From Pacificitalea sp040119125 (GTDB lineage: Bacteria; Pseudomonadota; Alphaproteobacteria; Rhodobacterales; Rhodobacteraceae), in NCBI GenBank assembly GCA_040119125.1, contig JBEDTR010000004.1, positions 248,001 through 312,000 on the forward strand: a stretch of 64,000 nt of DNA, in the 5' to 3' direction. Each line of letters starts with the position of its first letter. Within the stretch, counting starts at the first letter, position 1. Position numbers and translations under genes: made by a program. The notes beneath the pieces are model-generated. The model did not search any database. It was given only the letters and a program-made list of their open reading frames with translations, and was not told the origin of the DNA. Below are positions 51,578-60,059 of this stretch, one piece after another.

Positions 51578-52863
51578 TCCTTGGAACACTTGTGATCGGC
51601 GGGTTCGTCCTGCTTATGTTGCTGGGCGTTCCGGTGACGATGGCCATCGGAGCCAGCGCCATCGCCGGGCTTTACTATGCGGGTTTCGGAGACATGGCTC
51701 TGGTCGTGCCGCAGCAGATCCTCGACGGTGCGGCAAAGCCCGCGCTGCTGGCGATCCCGTTTTTCATCCTTGCCGGCAACCTGATGAACGCGGTCGGGCT
51801 GACAGACCGGATTTTCAATTTCTGCCTTGCCGTCGTGGGCCATTTCCGCGCTGGGCTGGCCTATGTGAATGTCATCGCCTCGCTGCTGTTTGCGGGCGTG
51901 TCGGGTGCGGCCACCGCCGATATCGCGGGACTAGGCCAGTTGGAGGTGCGGGCGATGCGCGCGCGCGGCTACAAACCCGAATTCGCCGCCGCGCTGACCG
52001 TTGCCACATCGCTTGTCGGGCCGATCGTGCCGCCGTCGATCAGTCTGATCGTCTATGCGTGGCTGGCCAATGAATCCGTCGCGCGTCTGTTTCTGGCCGG
52101 GATCGTGCCGGGTGTTCTGGTGGCGTTGTCCTTCATCCTATACATCCGCGTCGTGTCCACATGGACGCCAATGCCGCGCGAGCCGCGCGCCACGTTCCGG
52201 CAATTCGGCACCGCCGCGCTGGAAGGCATCCCGGCGCTTGTCGCGCCGGGGATCATTCTGGGCGCAATCGTCTTTGGCTTTGCCACCGCGACAGAGGCAG
52301 GCGTCATCGCCTGTGGATATTCGATCCTGATCGGCCTGTGCTATCGCTCGCTGAACTGGAAGGCGGCATGGGATGCGATGGCCGAAAGCGCGGTGCTGTC
52401 GGCGCTGATCATGATGATCATCGGTTTCTCGCAGATCATGGGCTGGCTGTTCGCGTTCGAGCAGGTGCCGCAGGCCTTTGCCTCGGGCATCCTTGAAACC
52501 ATCAACCAGCGCTGGATCTTCATGTCCTTTACCATCGCGTTGCTGGTGTTGATCGGCTGCTTCATGGAAGCCTCCCCCGCCAAGATCATCCTGTTGCCGC
52601 TGCTGTTGCCTGTCGCGGATGCGTTCGGGATCGACCGGGTGCAGTTCGGTATGGTCATCACGCTGGCGCTGCTGCTGGGGATTGCCACGCCGCCGCTGGG
52701 TGTCGGGCTATACCTCATGTCGGCCGTATCCGGCGTGCGGTTCGAGAAGCTTGCCGTGGCGATCCTGCCGCTGATGATCCCGCCGATCTTTGTGCTGATC
52801 CTGATTGCCGCCTTCCCGCAGATCACGCTGTGGCTGCCGGACCTCGTGATGGGGCCACGCTGA
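51574..52863 (+). CDS. dctM: TRAP transporter large permease
   Basis: 429 aa, about twelve helices, normal DctM length. Family stretches GVPVTMAIGASAIAGL, PFFILAGNLMNAVGLTDRIF, GVSGAATADIAGLGQLE and IATPPLGVGLYLMSAVSGV are present. Forms the sodium-driven pore with DctQ. Its stop overlaps the next ATG (TGATG). Confidence 0.93.
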   Translation: MILGTLVIGGFVLLMLLGVPVTMAIGASAIAGLYYAGFGDMALVVPQQILDGAAKPALLAIPFFILAGNLMNAVGLTDRIFNFCLAVVGHFRAGLAYVNVIASLLFAGVSGAATADIAGLGQLEVRAMRARGYKPEFAAALTVATSLVGPIVPPSISLIVYAWLANESVARLFLAGIVPGVLVALSFILYIRVVSTWTPMPREPRATFRQFGTAALEGIPALVAPGIILGAIVFGFATATEAGVIACGYSILIGLCYRSLNWKAAWDAMAESAVLSALIMMIIGFSQIMGWLFAFEQVPQAFASGILETINQRWIFMSFTIALLVLIGCFMEASPAKIILLPLLLPVADAFGIDRVQFGMVITLALLLGIATPPLGVGLYLMSAVSGVRFEKLAVAILPLMIPPIFVLILIAAFPQITLWLPDLVMGPR

Positions 52864-53366
52864 TGAACAAGATGTCCCCCTCCCGTCCCGCGCGCGATGC
52901 CGATGCCATGGATCGCGCCGCTGGGCTGAACCCGCGCGGCGCGATTTTCGCGGCCCGCGCCGGGCGGCCCGAATTCGTCGATGGCGCAGAAGCCTGCCGT
53001 GTGGCGGTGCTGAGCCCGCAAGACGATCTGGGCCTGTCGCTGCCGCTGCGCCAAGCCATTGCCCGGCGTGCCGCGCTGAGTTCCGGCAACCCGCGCCTGA
53101 TCGCGGGATATCCCGCCCCGGACGATGCGGCATTGTCGGCGCTTGCCGAAGGCGACACGCCCACCACCCCGCGCGAGGCCGCGCTTGCCCGGCATACCGA
53201 CCTGATCGCCCATGAGCCGGGCCGGTCCACCGCGCAGGATCTGGAGCAGCTTCAGGAGGCCGGGCTGTCGGTGGCGCAGGTCATCGCGGTCTCGGAATTG
53301 CTGGCTTATGTCTGTTTCGAGGTGCGGGTCGCTCATGGGCTGGCCCTGCTGGAGGACGCATCGTGA
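52863..53366 (+). CDS. CMD domain protein, Avi_7170-like
   Basis: 167-aa helical protein of the carboxymuconolactone-decarboxylase/AhpD superfamily without the CxxC pair; the body ALSSGNPRLIAGYPAP to VAQVIAVSELLAYVCFEVRVAHGL fits the Avi_7170 family, which travels with the Avi_7169 family encoded next door. It is coupled at both ends (TGATG with dctM, GTGA with the next gene). It may form a hetero-oligomer with its neighbour. The reaction is unknown. Confidence 0.75.
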   Translation: MNKMSPSRPARDADAMDRAAGLNPRGAIFAARAGRPEFVDGAEACRVAVLSPQDDLGLSLPLRQAIARRAALSSGNPRLIAGYPAPDDAALSALAEGDTPTTPREAALARHTDLIAHEPGRSTAQDLEQLQEAGLSVAQVIAVSELLAYVCFEVRVAHGLALLEDAS

Positions 53367-53923
53367 GCGCATTGCCCCGCATCCGCGTCAAGCCGCTGAC
53401 CTGGACGCCGCATCTGGCGCCGGTCGAGATTGACGACGCAACGCCCGCGCAATTGGCCGCGATGCAGGTGACGCCCTCGGCCAAGAAGATATCGCCCTAT
53501 GTGCGCACGCTGGCCCATGATCCCGAAAGCTACGTCGCGCGGACGACCCTGTTCAACGCGATCATGTATGTGGAGGGGGGGCTGCCCCGACAGGACCGGG
53601 AATTGGGCGCGCTGTCGGCCTCGCTTCTGAATGGGTGCCGTTATTGCGCCAACGTCCATGCCCGCCAGCACGCGAAGCTGTCAGGCGCGTCGGAGGTGAT
53701 CGCCGCGATCTGGACCGGTCAGATGGAAAAGCTCGACGACCGTGACGCCGCGATCATCGATCTGGCCGAAAGCCTGACCTGCACGCCGCCGGTCGCGGAA
53801 ACCGCGCAGATCGCGCGGCTGAAGGCCGCCGGGATGAATGAGGTGGAGATTATCGATCTGATCCACGCCATCGCCATTTTCGGCTGGGCCAACCGGTTGA
53901 TGCACACGCTTGGCCATTCGTGA
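53363..53923 (+). CDS. Alkylhydroperoxidase-domain protein, Avi_7169-like
   Basis: 186 aa with the AhpD-type redox motif CRYCANVHARQH, whose two Cys and His make a peroxide-reducing site. The C-terminal GWANRLMHTLG is typical of the family. GTG start at 53363 overlapping the previous stop by 4 bp. Pairs with the upstream CMD protein; together they may detoxify peroxides or handle an intermediate from the linked flavin oxidoreductase pathway (inference). Confidence 0.82.
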   Translation: MSALPRIRVKPLTWTPHLAPVEIDDATPAQLAAMQVTPSAKKISPYVRTLAHDPESYVARTTLFNAIMYVEGGLPRQDRELGALSASLLNGCRYCANVHARQHAKLSGASEVIAAIWTGQMEKLDDRDAAIIDLAESLTCTPPVAETAQIARLKAAGMNEVEIIDLIHAIAIFGWANRLMHTLGHS

Positions 53924-53929
53924 TGGTTT

Positions 53930-53961
53930 GGCACCGGGGCGCGCCATAGCGCCCCGGTGCC
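53930..53961. terminator. Bidirectional stem-loop between convergent operons
   Basis: Perfect 13-bp arms GGCACCGGGGCGC (53930-53942) and GCGCCCCGGTGCC (53949-53961) with a 6-nt loop lie 6 bp after the CMD gene and 15 bp before the gabD end. No U-tract, but stem strength and position between converging genes support a two-way terminator. Confidence 0.7.
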
Positions 53962-53976
53962 GATATCCTGCCCGGA

Positions 53977-55410
53977 TCAGTCCAGACGGCTGACGAAGCG
54001 GGTGTCGAGATAGGCTTCGATCGCCTCCGACCCGCCTTCGGTGCCGATGCCGCTGTCACCGATGCCGCCGAAGGGCACCTCCGGCAGCGCCAGACCCAGA
54101 TGGTTGATCGTCAGCATGCCCGCGCGCATTTCCTGCTCCAGCCGGTGCGCGGTCTCGCCCGAACGGGTGAAGGCATAGGAGGCCAGCCCGAAGGGCAGGC
54201 GGTTGGCCTCGGCCATGGCCGCATCGGTGGTGTCGAAGCGGTTGATGACCGCGACGGGGCCGAAGGGCTCCTCGTTCATGATCTCCGCCTCGACCGGCAC
54301 ATCGGTGATGACCGTGGGCTCAAAGAACCAGCCGTGGTTGCCGATGCGCTTGCCGCCCGTGGTCAGGGTGCCGCCCTTGCTGACCGCGTCATCGATCATG
54401 CGTTGCAGGGCCGGGATACGGCGTTCGTTGGCGAGGGGGCCCATGACGGTGTCCTCGGCAGTGCCTGCGCCGACCTTGACGGCCTGTGCTGCGGCGGTGA
54501 AGCCTTCGATGAACCGGTCGGCCACGCCATCCTGGACCAGAAACCGGGTCGGGGACACGCAGACCTGCCCGGCATTGCGGAACTTATGCGTCGCCATCAG
54601 CGACACGGCCTGATCCACATCGGCATCGTCAAAGACCAGCACTGGCGCGTGACCGCCCAGCTCCATCGTCGCCTTCTTCATATGCGCGCCTGCCAGCGCG
54701 GCAAGCTGCTTGCCCACCGGGGTGGAGCCGGTGAAGGAGATCTTGCGGATGATCGGATGCGGGATGAGGTAGGACGAGATTTCAGCCGGATCGCCGTAGA
54801 CGAGGTTGGCCACACCTGCGGGCAGGCCCGCATCGGCAAAGCACTGGATCAGCGCGGCGGGGGAGGCCGGGGTTTCCTCAGGTGCCTTCACGATGATCGA
54901 GCAGCCGGCGGCCAGCGCGGCGGATAGTTTGCGCACGACCTGATTGATCGGGAAGTTCCACGGCGTGAAGGCCGCGACCGGACCCACGGGCTGTTTCAGC
55001 GTGATCTGGGTGACACCGTTCTGGCGCGGCGGGATCACTTGGCCATAGGTGCGGCGGGCTTCTTCGGCGAACCAGTCAATCGTGTCCGCGCCGCCCATGA
55101 CCTCCATCTTGGACTGCGCGACGGGCTTGCCCTGTTCGGCGGTCATGATGGCGGCAATGTCGTCGGCCCGCTCGCGCAGCAGGTCGGCGGCGCGGCGCAT
55201 CAGCTTGTAGCGGGCAAATGCCCCGGTGGCGGCCCAGCCGGGAAACGCCGCGGCGGCCGCGTCAAGTGCGGCGTCGAGATCGGGAATACCGGCATGAGCC
55301 ACACGCCCGATTTCCTCCTCGGTGGCGGGATCGATCACCGCGATGCTGCGGCCGTCCTGCGCGTCGCGCCATTCGCCTGCGATGAAAAGCTGGGTATTGG
55401 GATACGTCAT
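53977..55410 (-). CDS. gabD: NAD(P)-dependent succinate-semialdehyde dehydrogenase
   Basis: 477-aa aldehyde dehydrogenase. Seen: FTPWNFPINQVVRK, the NAD-binding GSTPVGKQLA, ELGGHAPVLVFDDADVD with the general-base Glu, and NAGQVCVSPTRFLVQ with the nucleophilic Cys. The NAD-dependent SSADH branch and the gabT neighbour support oxidation of succinate semialdehyde to succinate. The ATG at 55410 starts at the family N-terminus; an in-frame extension to 55464 crosses an intercistronic hairpin and is rejected. Confidence 0.9.
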   Translation of the reverse strand: MTYPNTQLFIAGEWRDAQDGRSIAVIDPATEEEIGRVAHAGIPDLDAALDAAAAAFPGWAATGAFARYKLMRRAADLLRERADDIAAIMTAEQGKPVAQSKMEVMGGADTIDWFAEEARRTYGQVIPPRQNGVTQITLKQPVGPVAAFTPWNFPINQVVRKLSAALAAGCSIIVKAPEETPASPAALIQCFADAGLPAGVANLVYGDPAEISSYLIPHPIIRKISFTGSTPVGKQLAALAGAHMKKATMELGGHAPVLVFDDADVDQAVSLMATHKFRNAGQVCVSPTRFLVQDGVADRFIEGFTAAAQAVKVGAGTAEDTVMGPLANERRIPALQRMIDDAVSKGGTLTTGGKRIGNHGWFFEPTVITDVPVEAEIMNEEPFGPVAVINRFDTTDAAMAEANRLPFGLASYAFTRSGETAHRLEQEMRAGMLTINHLGLALPEVPFGGIGDSGIGTEGGSEAIEAYLDTRFVSRLD

Positions 55411-55428
55411 CAAAAGTCCTTTCCGAAT

Positions 55429-55451
55429 GGCGGCGCAGGATCTGCGCCGCC
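55429..55451 (-). other. Intercistronic hairpin gabT-gabD
   Basis: GGCGGCGCAG (55429-55438) pairs perfectly with CTGCGCCGCC (55442-55451) around a 3-nt loop, between gabT and gabD. No U-tract; probably an mRNA-stability or partial attenuation element. Confidence 0.5.
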
Positions 55452-55470
55452 GCAATATGTCCATCCGTGC

Positions 55471-56772
55471 TCAGGCCGCTTTGCGGACGGTCTCAAGCGC
55501 GCTGCGGATTGCGTCTGCCATCAGACCGATGCCCTCTTCAAGGATATGGTCCTCAATCGTCAGTGCCGGGAGAAGGCGGATCACGTTGGCGCGCGTTCCG
55601 CAAGACAGGAGTATGAGGTTGCGCTGCTCCGCCTCGGCGATGATGGCCGCGCAGAGAGCCGGGTCGGGGCGATTGGGGTCGCCATCCTCAACCAGTTCGA
55701 ACGCGACCATTGCGCCCAAGCCGCGCACATCGCCGATGGCCGCATGTCCCGGTTCCGCAGCCAGCGCGCCGAGTGCCTGCATCAGCCGGGTGCCGACCTC
55801 CTCAGCGCGGGCGCAAAGCTGTTCCTCCTCGATCACATCGAGCACCGCATTGGCTGCGGCAGTGGCCAGCGGGTTGCCCGCATAGGTGCCGCCCAGCCCG
55901 CCGGGGTGCGGGGCATCCATCAGTTCCGCGCGGCCCACTACGGCAGACAGCGGGAAGCCACCGGCAAGCCCTTTCGCCAGTGTCACGAGGTCCGGTTTGA
56001 CCCCCGAATGGTTGATCGAGAACAGATGGCCGGTGCGCCCCATGCCGCCCTGCACTTCATCGGCGATCAGCAAGATACCATGCCGGTCGGCCAGCGCGCG
56101 CAGCGCCTTCAGGAAGGCGGGCGGCGTGACGTTGAACCCGCCCTCGCCTTGAACCGGCTCGATGATGAAGGCTGCGACCTCCTCCGGCGCGACGCTGGCG
56201 GAGAGCACCAGATCAAGCCCGCGCAGCGCCTCCTCGACCGAGATGCCGTGATAGGCGTTGGGATGCGGCGCGTGGAAAATGCTGCCGGGCAGGGGGCCGA
56301 ATGTTTTCTTATAGGGCATCACCTTGCCGGTCAGCGCCATGCCCAGTTGCGTGCGCCCGTGGAACCCGCCGCCAAAGGCGATGACTGCGGGGCGTCCGGT
56401 GGCGGCGCGCGCGATCTTGATCGCGTTTTCGACCGCTTCGACCCCGGTGGTCAGGCACATGGCCTTGTTTTCAGCGCCGGTGTCGAGCAGCGCGGTCAGG
56501 CGTTCGCAAAGCCGCACATAGCCTTCGTCGGGGGCGACGTGGAAACAGGTATGGGTGAAGGCTTGGGCCTGCTGCACGACGGCCTCCATCACGCGGGGAT
56601 GGCGGTGGCCGGTATTGGTGACCGCGATCCCAGCGGTGAAGTCGATGAAGCGGGTGCCATCGACATCCCACAGTTCGGCATTCTGAGCGCGGGCGGCGTA
56701 GATCGCCTTGCCTGCGACCCCACGGGCAACGGCGGCAAGGCGGCGGGTATTGAGCTCGGAGCTGGTGCTCAT
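55471..56772 (-). CDS. gabT: 4-aminobutyrate aminotransferase
   Basis: 433-aa class III aminotransferase: FIDFTAGIAVTNTGHRHP, GVEAVENAIKIARAATGR, FGGGFHGRT, LLIADEVQGGMGRTG with the PLP-binding Asp, and LVTLAKGLAGGFPL with the Schiff-base Lys. Transfers the amino group of GABA (or a related omega-amine) to 2-oxoglutarate. ATG 56772 has GAGGGATTCGTC upstream. Transcribed from its own promoter behind the operator at 56813-56832, followed by gabD. Confidence 0.9.
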   Translation of the reverse strand: MSTSSELNTRRLAAVARGVAGKAIYAARAQNAELWDVDGTRFIDFTAGIAVTNTGHRHPRVMEAVVQQAQAFTHTCFHVAPDEGYVRLCERLTALLDTGAENKAMCLTTGVEAVENAIKIARAATGRPAVIAFGGGFHGRTQLGMALTGKVMPYKKTFGPLPGSIFHAPHPNAYHGISVEEALRGLDLVLSASVAPEEVAAFIIEPVQGEGGFNVTPPAFLKALRALADRHGILLIADEVQGGMGRTGHLFSINHSGVKPDLVTLAKGLAGGFPLSAVVGRAELMDAPHPGGLGGTYAGNPLATAAANAVLDVIEEEQLCARAEEVGTRLMQALGALAAEPGHAAIGDVRGLGAMVAFELVEDGDPNRPDPALCAAIIAEAEQRNLILLSCGTRANVIRLLPALTIEDHILEEGIGLMADAIRSALETVRKAA

Positions 56773-56812
56773 GACGAATCCCTCGGGTTGATGCAATGAC
56801 CGCAGGTTAGGA

Positions 56813-56832
56813 TTGTTCATAATAATGAGCAA
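56813..56832. promoter_or_regulatory. Putative operator upstream of gabT
   Basis: TTGTTCATAATAATGAGCAA is an 8-4-8 near-perfect inverted repeat, 40 bp before the gabT start. It matches the site at 59049-59068 at 15 of 20 positions. Likely bound by the XRE-cupin regulator encoded between the two sites (inference). Confidence 0.55.
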
Positions 56833-56851
56833 TATGGTTTAAGCGTCGCGC

Positions 56852-57439
56852 CTATAGATAGGGCGGCGTGCAGGCCGAAATAACCACCGTGCGCCCGTCA
56901 TGCACATTGCGAAACCGATGCGGCACGCGGGAATCGAACAGGTAGGAATCGCCCGGATTGAGGATGCTGGTTTCCTCTCCCACGGTCAGTTCCAGCGCGC
57001 CTTCGATGACGTAGCCGCCTTCGGTCGAAAAATGGTCCAGCATGTTTTCGCCGGTATCTGCGCCTTGTTCATAGACCTCATGCAGAATTTGCAGGTTGTG
57101 ACGGCGGGCATCGCCGATCTGCCGGAATGCCATGCGCCCCTGCTGGTCCGTCACCCCGGAGGCGGGCAGTTTCGAGGTCAGATCAAGCAGGTCTTCGGGG
57201 CGGAAAAACGGACCCTCGGGGGCGGCGCGCTCGCCTTCGAAAAAATCGCCCATCGACAGGTTCAAGCCGCTCAAAATCTTGCGCAGCGTGGCGATGGAGG
57301 GGCTCGATTTGTTTTGCTCGATGATCGAGATCTGCGCATGGGGCACGCCGGCCCGTTCCGCCAATTGGCGTTGCGACAATTGCGCGGCTTTGCGCATGGC
57401 AAACAGCCGCGCGCCAATGTCGAAATTCGGGTCATCCAT
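56852..57439 (-). CDS. XRE-cupin transcriptional regulator (PuuR-like)
   Basis: 195 aa: HTH about 8-62 (LSQRQLAERAGVPHAQISIIEQNKSSPS) and a C-terminal cupin about 120-190 (GGYVIEGALELTVGEETSILNPGDSYLFDSRVPHRFRN) that would bind a small effector. PuuR-type proteins repress putrescine/GABA catabolism, which fits gabT-gabD downstream. It sits 12 bp after the TPP enzyme gene, and two similar palindromes flank this pair of genes. Confidence 0.9.
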   Translation of the reverse strand: MDDPNFDIGARLFAMRKAAQLSQRQLAERAGVPHAQISIIEQNKSSPSIATLRKILSGLNLSMGDFFEGERAAPEGPFFRPEDLLDLTSKLPASGVTDQQGRMAFRQIGDARRHNLQILHEVYEQGADTGENMLDHFSTEGGYVIEGALELTVGEETSILNPGDSYLFDSRVPHRFRNVHDGRTVVISACTPPYL

Positions 57440-57451
57440 TGCGCCGTGCTC

Positions 57452-58999
57452 TCACATTACCGCTTCGATCAGGCAGGGGCCGGGCTCGGCCATGGCGCGG
57501 GCCACGGCATCAGCCAGCGCGCCCGCATCGGTCACGCGCAGGCCGCGCACGCCGTGGCCTTCGGCGATCTTGACCCAGTCAGGCGCGGGGTCTTCGAGGC
57601 TCATCAACGGCATGGTGGTCGCATCCGGGCTGCCGGCGCCGATCTTCGACATCTCATTGGCAAGGATGCGGTAGCTGCGGTTGGCAAGGATCACCACGGT
57701 CACGTTCAGCCCGGAGCGCGCCATCGTCCACAGCGCCTGCGGCGTATAGGCGGCGGAGCCATCCCCGGTGATGCAAAGAACGGGGCGGTCGGGGCAGGCG
57801 ACGGCCGCGCCGACCGAGGCGGGCAGCGAATAGCCGATCGAGCCGCCGCGATTGTTGATCCAGTCATGCGCGACCGGCAGATGGCCGCAATCCGCGAACA
57901 GGTTCGCGCCATTGGTGATGGCCTCATCCACGACAATCGCGTCTTCGGGCAGGACAGAAGCCACCGCTGTGCCCAGTGTTTCGGCGGTAATGTCGAGAGC
58001 GCCGGGCGCGTCCGGGCGGGTGCCGGATGTGCCGATTGCAGGGGTGGCGCCCAGTTCGGTGGCGATTGCCTCCAGCGCGGCTTCGACCTCGCCCAGCGGT
58101 GGGCAGACCTCGATGACGGTCGCGGCATCGGGCAGCAGGCGGCTCGGGCGGCCGGGATAGGCAAAGAACGCGACCGGCAGGCGCGCGCCGATCAGCGCCG
58201 CATCCGTCACACCGGCAAGTGCCTCGGACGCTGGATCGACATGGAAGGGGATGCGGCTTAGCGCGGGCGTGTCGCCGCCTCGGGCCATGCGGGCCACTGC
58301 GGCCTCGGCGAAGAGGCGACAGCCGGTCAGATCCGCGATGCCTTGGGCCAATTGCGCCATGCGCGGCGTGATATGCGCGGCGCCAAGGATCAGCGCGCTG
58401 TCGCCGCCCTTGCGCAAGGCCTGCGCGGCTTGGCGCGCGGCATCGGCGTCAAAGGGATGCGCGGGGGCGGGCGTTACCGGGGTGGCGGTCGCGGTGGTTT
58501 CGGTCCAGGCGACATCGTTGGGCACGATCATCGTGGCCACGCGCGCCTCCGGTCCGGTGATTTCCGCCAATGCAGTGGCGGTGGCCTGAGCCACATCGTC
58601 GGCCTGCTGTGGGGTCACGACATGGTCGGATACTGTTTGCGCCATGCCTTCGATATCGGCGGTCAGGGGCGCGCCGAGGCCCAAGTGGTAGGTCGCGTGT
58701 TCCCCGACGACATTAATGATCGGGGTCGCGGCCTTCTTGGCGTTATGCAGGTTCGCCATCGCATTGGCGAGGCCGGGCCCAAGGTGCAGCAGCGTCACGG
58801 CGGGCTTGCCCGACATGCGGGCGTAGCCGTCGGCGGCACCGGTCACCACGCCTTCGAACAGGCACAGATGCAGGGCAAGTTTCTCTTCGCGGCCCAAAGC
58901 GGACAGCAGGTGCATTTCCGTCGTGCCAGGATTGGCAAAGCAGGTATCGACCCCGTGAGCCGCGAGTGTCTGGGCAAGGATATCGGCGCCGTTGGTCAT
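57452..58999 (-). CDS. TPP-dependent enzyme, acetolactate synthase/benzoylformate decarboxylase-like
   Basis: 515 aa with three thiamine-diphosphate enzyme domains: FANPGTTEMHLLSAL with an early Glu environment (GREEKLALHLCLFEGVVTGAADG, catalytic Glu), a central domain with GARLPVAFFAYPGR, and the GDGSAAYTPQALWTMARSGL TPP motif ending at NRSY. No FAD-binding catalytic ALS partner (ilvH) is linked, so acetolactate synthesis is unlikely; a 2-oxo-acid decarboxylase role fits the GABA neighbourhood better. ATG 58999 chosen; an in-frame start at 59068 would overlap the operator. Confidence 0.8.
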   Translation of the reverse strand: MTNGADILAQTLAAHGVDTCFANPGTTEMHLLSALGREEKLALHLCLFEGVVTGAADGYARMSGKPAVTLLHLGPGLANAMANLHNAKKAATPIINVVGEHATYHLGLGAPLTADIEGMAQTVSDHVVTPQQADDVAQATATALAEITGPEARVATMIVPNDVAWTETTATATPVTPAPAHPFDADAARQAAQALRKGGDSALILGAAHITPRMAQLAQGIADLTGCRLFAEAAVARMARGGDTPALSRIPFHVDPASEALAGVTDAALIGARLPVAFFAYPGRPSRLLPDAATVIEVCPPLGEVEAALEAIATELGATPAIGTSGTRPDAPGALDITAETLGTAVASVLPEDAIVVDEAITNGANLFADCGHLPVAHDWINNRGGSIGYSLPASVGAAVACPDRPVLCITGDGSAAYTPQALWTMARSGLNVTVVILANRSYRILANEMSKIGAGSPDATTMPLMSLEDPAPDWVKIAEGHGVRGLRVTDAGALADAVARAMAEPGPCLIEAVM

Positions 59000-59048
59000 G
59001 GGATGCTCCTGTTGAATTTGCGTCGCAGCATCCGGGTGCGGGGCGGGC

Positions 59049-59068
59049 GTGTCAATAATATTGAGCAC
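59049..59068. promoter_or_regulatory. Putative operator upstream of the TPP enzyme gene
   Basis: GTGTCAATAATATTGAGCAC lies 49 bp before the start of the TPP enzyme gene and contains the palindrome TCAATAATATTGA. Fifteen of twenty bases equal the gabT site, including AATAATA and TGAGCA on the same strand. Proposed shared operator. Confidence 0.55.
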
Positions 59069-59252
59069 GCAAAAGCGCAGAGTTGGCGAAGTGGCGCCAG
59101 AAATCCGAGATTCGACCTGATTTGGAGGGGATATGGCCCGATTGGTGTCGAGATCTGCTCAGAAAACCATCCGATACGGCCCGAAATCGAAAAATTAATG
59201 ATGTAGAATCAAGCACCAAGCGCCGCGACGCATCGCTGGCCACGGATAAAGT

Positions 59253-59281
59253 TTGACAAAACGCCGAGTGATCGGAAGTAT
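59253..59281 (+). promoter_or_regulatory. Promoter of the IclR operon
   Basis: TTGACA (59253-59258), 17 bp, AAGTAT (59276-59281); an overlapping TATATT is at 59279-59284. Transcription would begin close to the ATG at 59289, so the message may be leaderless or nearly so. Confidence 0.45.
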
Positions 59282-59288
59282 ATTTGTT

Positions 59289-60059
59289 ATGGATACGTCA
59301 TATTCAAATAGAATACAAGAACCGGAACGTAAAGGCGTTCGTCCGCTTTCGACGGCGGTGAAAACGCTCGACGTTCTTGCATTCTTTGCTCAGCAATCGC
59401 GCCCGCTGCGGCTGGGCGAGGTCGCGGCTGCGATGGGGTTGTCCCGCGCCACGGCTTATCAGCGGTTGCTCACTTTGGCTGAGGCGGGCTGGCTCGATCA
59501 GGAAACTTCGGGCGCCTACCGGCTGACGATGCTGGCCACGCGGCTGGCGGCGGCGGCGCTGGAACAGGGCGATCTGGGCAGCCGGGTTGAGCCGTCATTG
59601 GGCAAGCTTGCCAGCAAGCTCGATGAAACCGTGTCGTTGGCCGTGCTTGACCGCGGTCAGCCCTGCATCGTCGCGCGGGTCGAGGCCGACACATTGCTGC
59701 GCGCGGTGCAGAAAATTGGCACGTTGCTGTCGCTTGCAGGCTCGGCCTCGGGGCGGGTTCTCTGCGCCTTTGCCGAGGGTCATGCGCTCGACCGACTGCG
59801 CAATGGCCCGCATCCGCTGCCCGATGACGCGGTGATGGAGGGCGTGCGGGCGCAGGGCTATGCCGTGTCCTCCGGTTATACCGACTCGGGCGTCGTGGGC
59901 GTCGCCGTGCCGGTTTTCGATGCGCGCGGACAGGTGTCCGCCGCCGTGTCGCTTGTGCAACCCGAAAGCCGCTTTGACATCGACGCCTGCCGCGCGCCGA
60001 TGCTCGACGCCGCCGCCGAGATCACGGCGATCCTACAGGGAAGACAGATAGAATCATGA
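59289..60059 (+). CDS. IclR family transcriptional regulator
   Basis: 256 aa. Winged HTH about 25-85 (LGEVAAAMGLSRATAYQRLLTLAEAGWLDQ) and an IclR effector domain (about 100-250) with SVSLA-type ligand pocket region. First gene of a coupled operon (4-bp ATGA overlap with the next gene), so autoregulation is probable. ATG 59289 is the only good start; a TTG at 59253 is part of the -35 box. No ribosome site is seen before the ATG. Confidence 0.88.
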   Translation: MDTSYSNRIQEPERKGVRPLSTAVKTLDVLAFFAQQSRPLRLGEVAAAMGLSRATAYQRLLTLAEAGWLDQETSGAYRLTMLATRLAAAALEQGDLGSRVEPSLGKLASKLDETVSLAVLDRGQPCIVARVEADTLLRAVQKIGTLLSLAGSASGRVLCAFAEGHALDRLRNGPHPLPDDAVMEGVRAQGYAVSSGYTDSGVVGVAVPVFDARGQVSAAVSLVQPESRFDIDACRAPMLDAAAEITAILQGRQIES

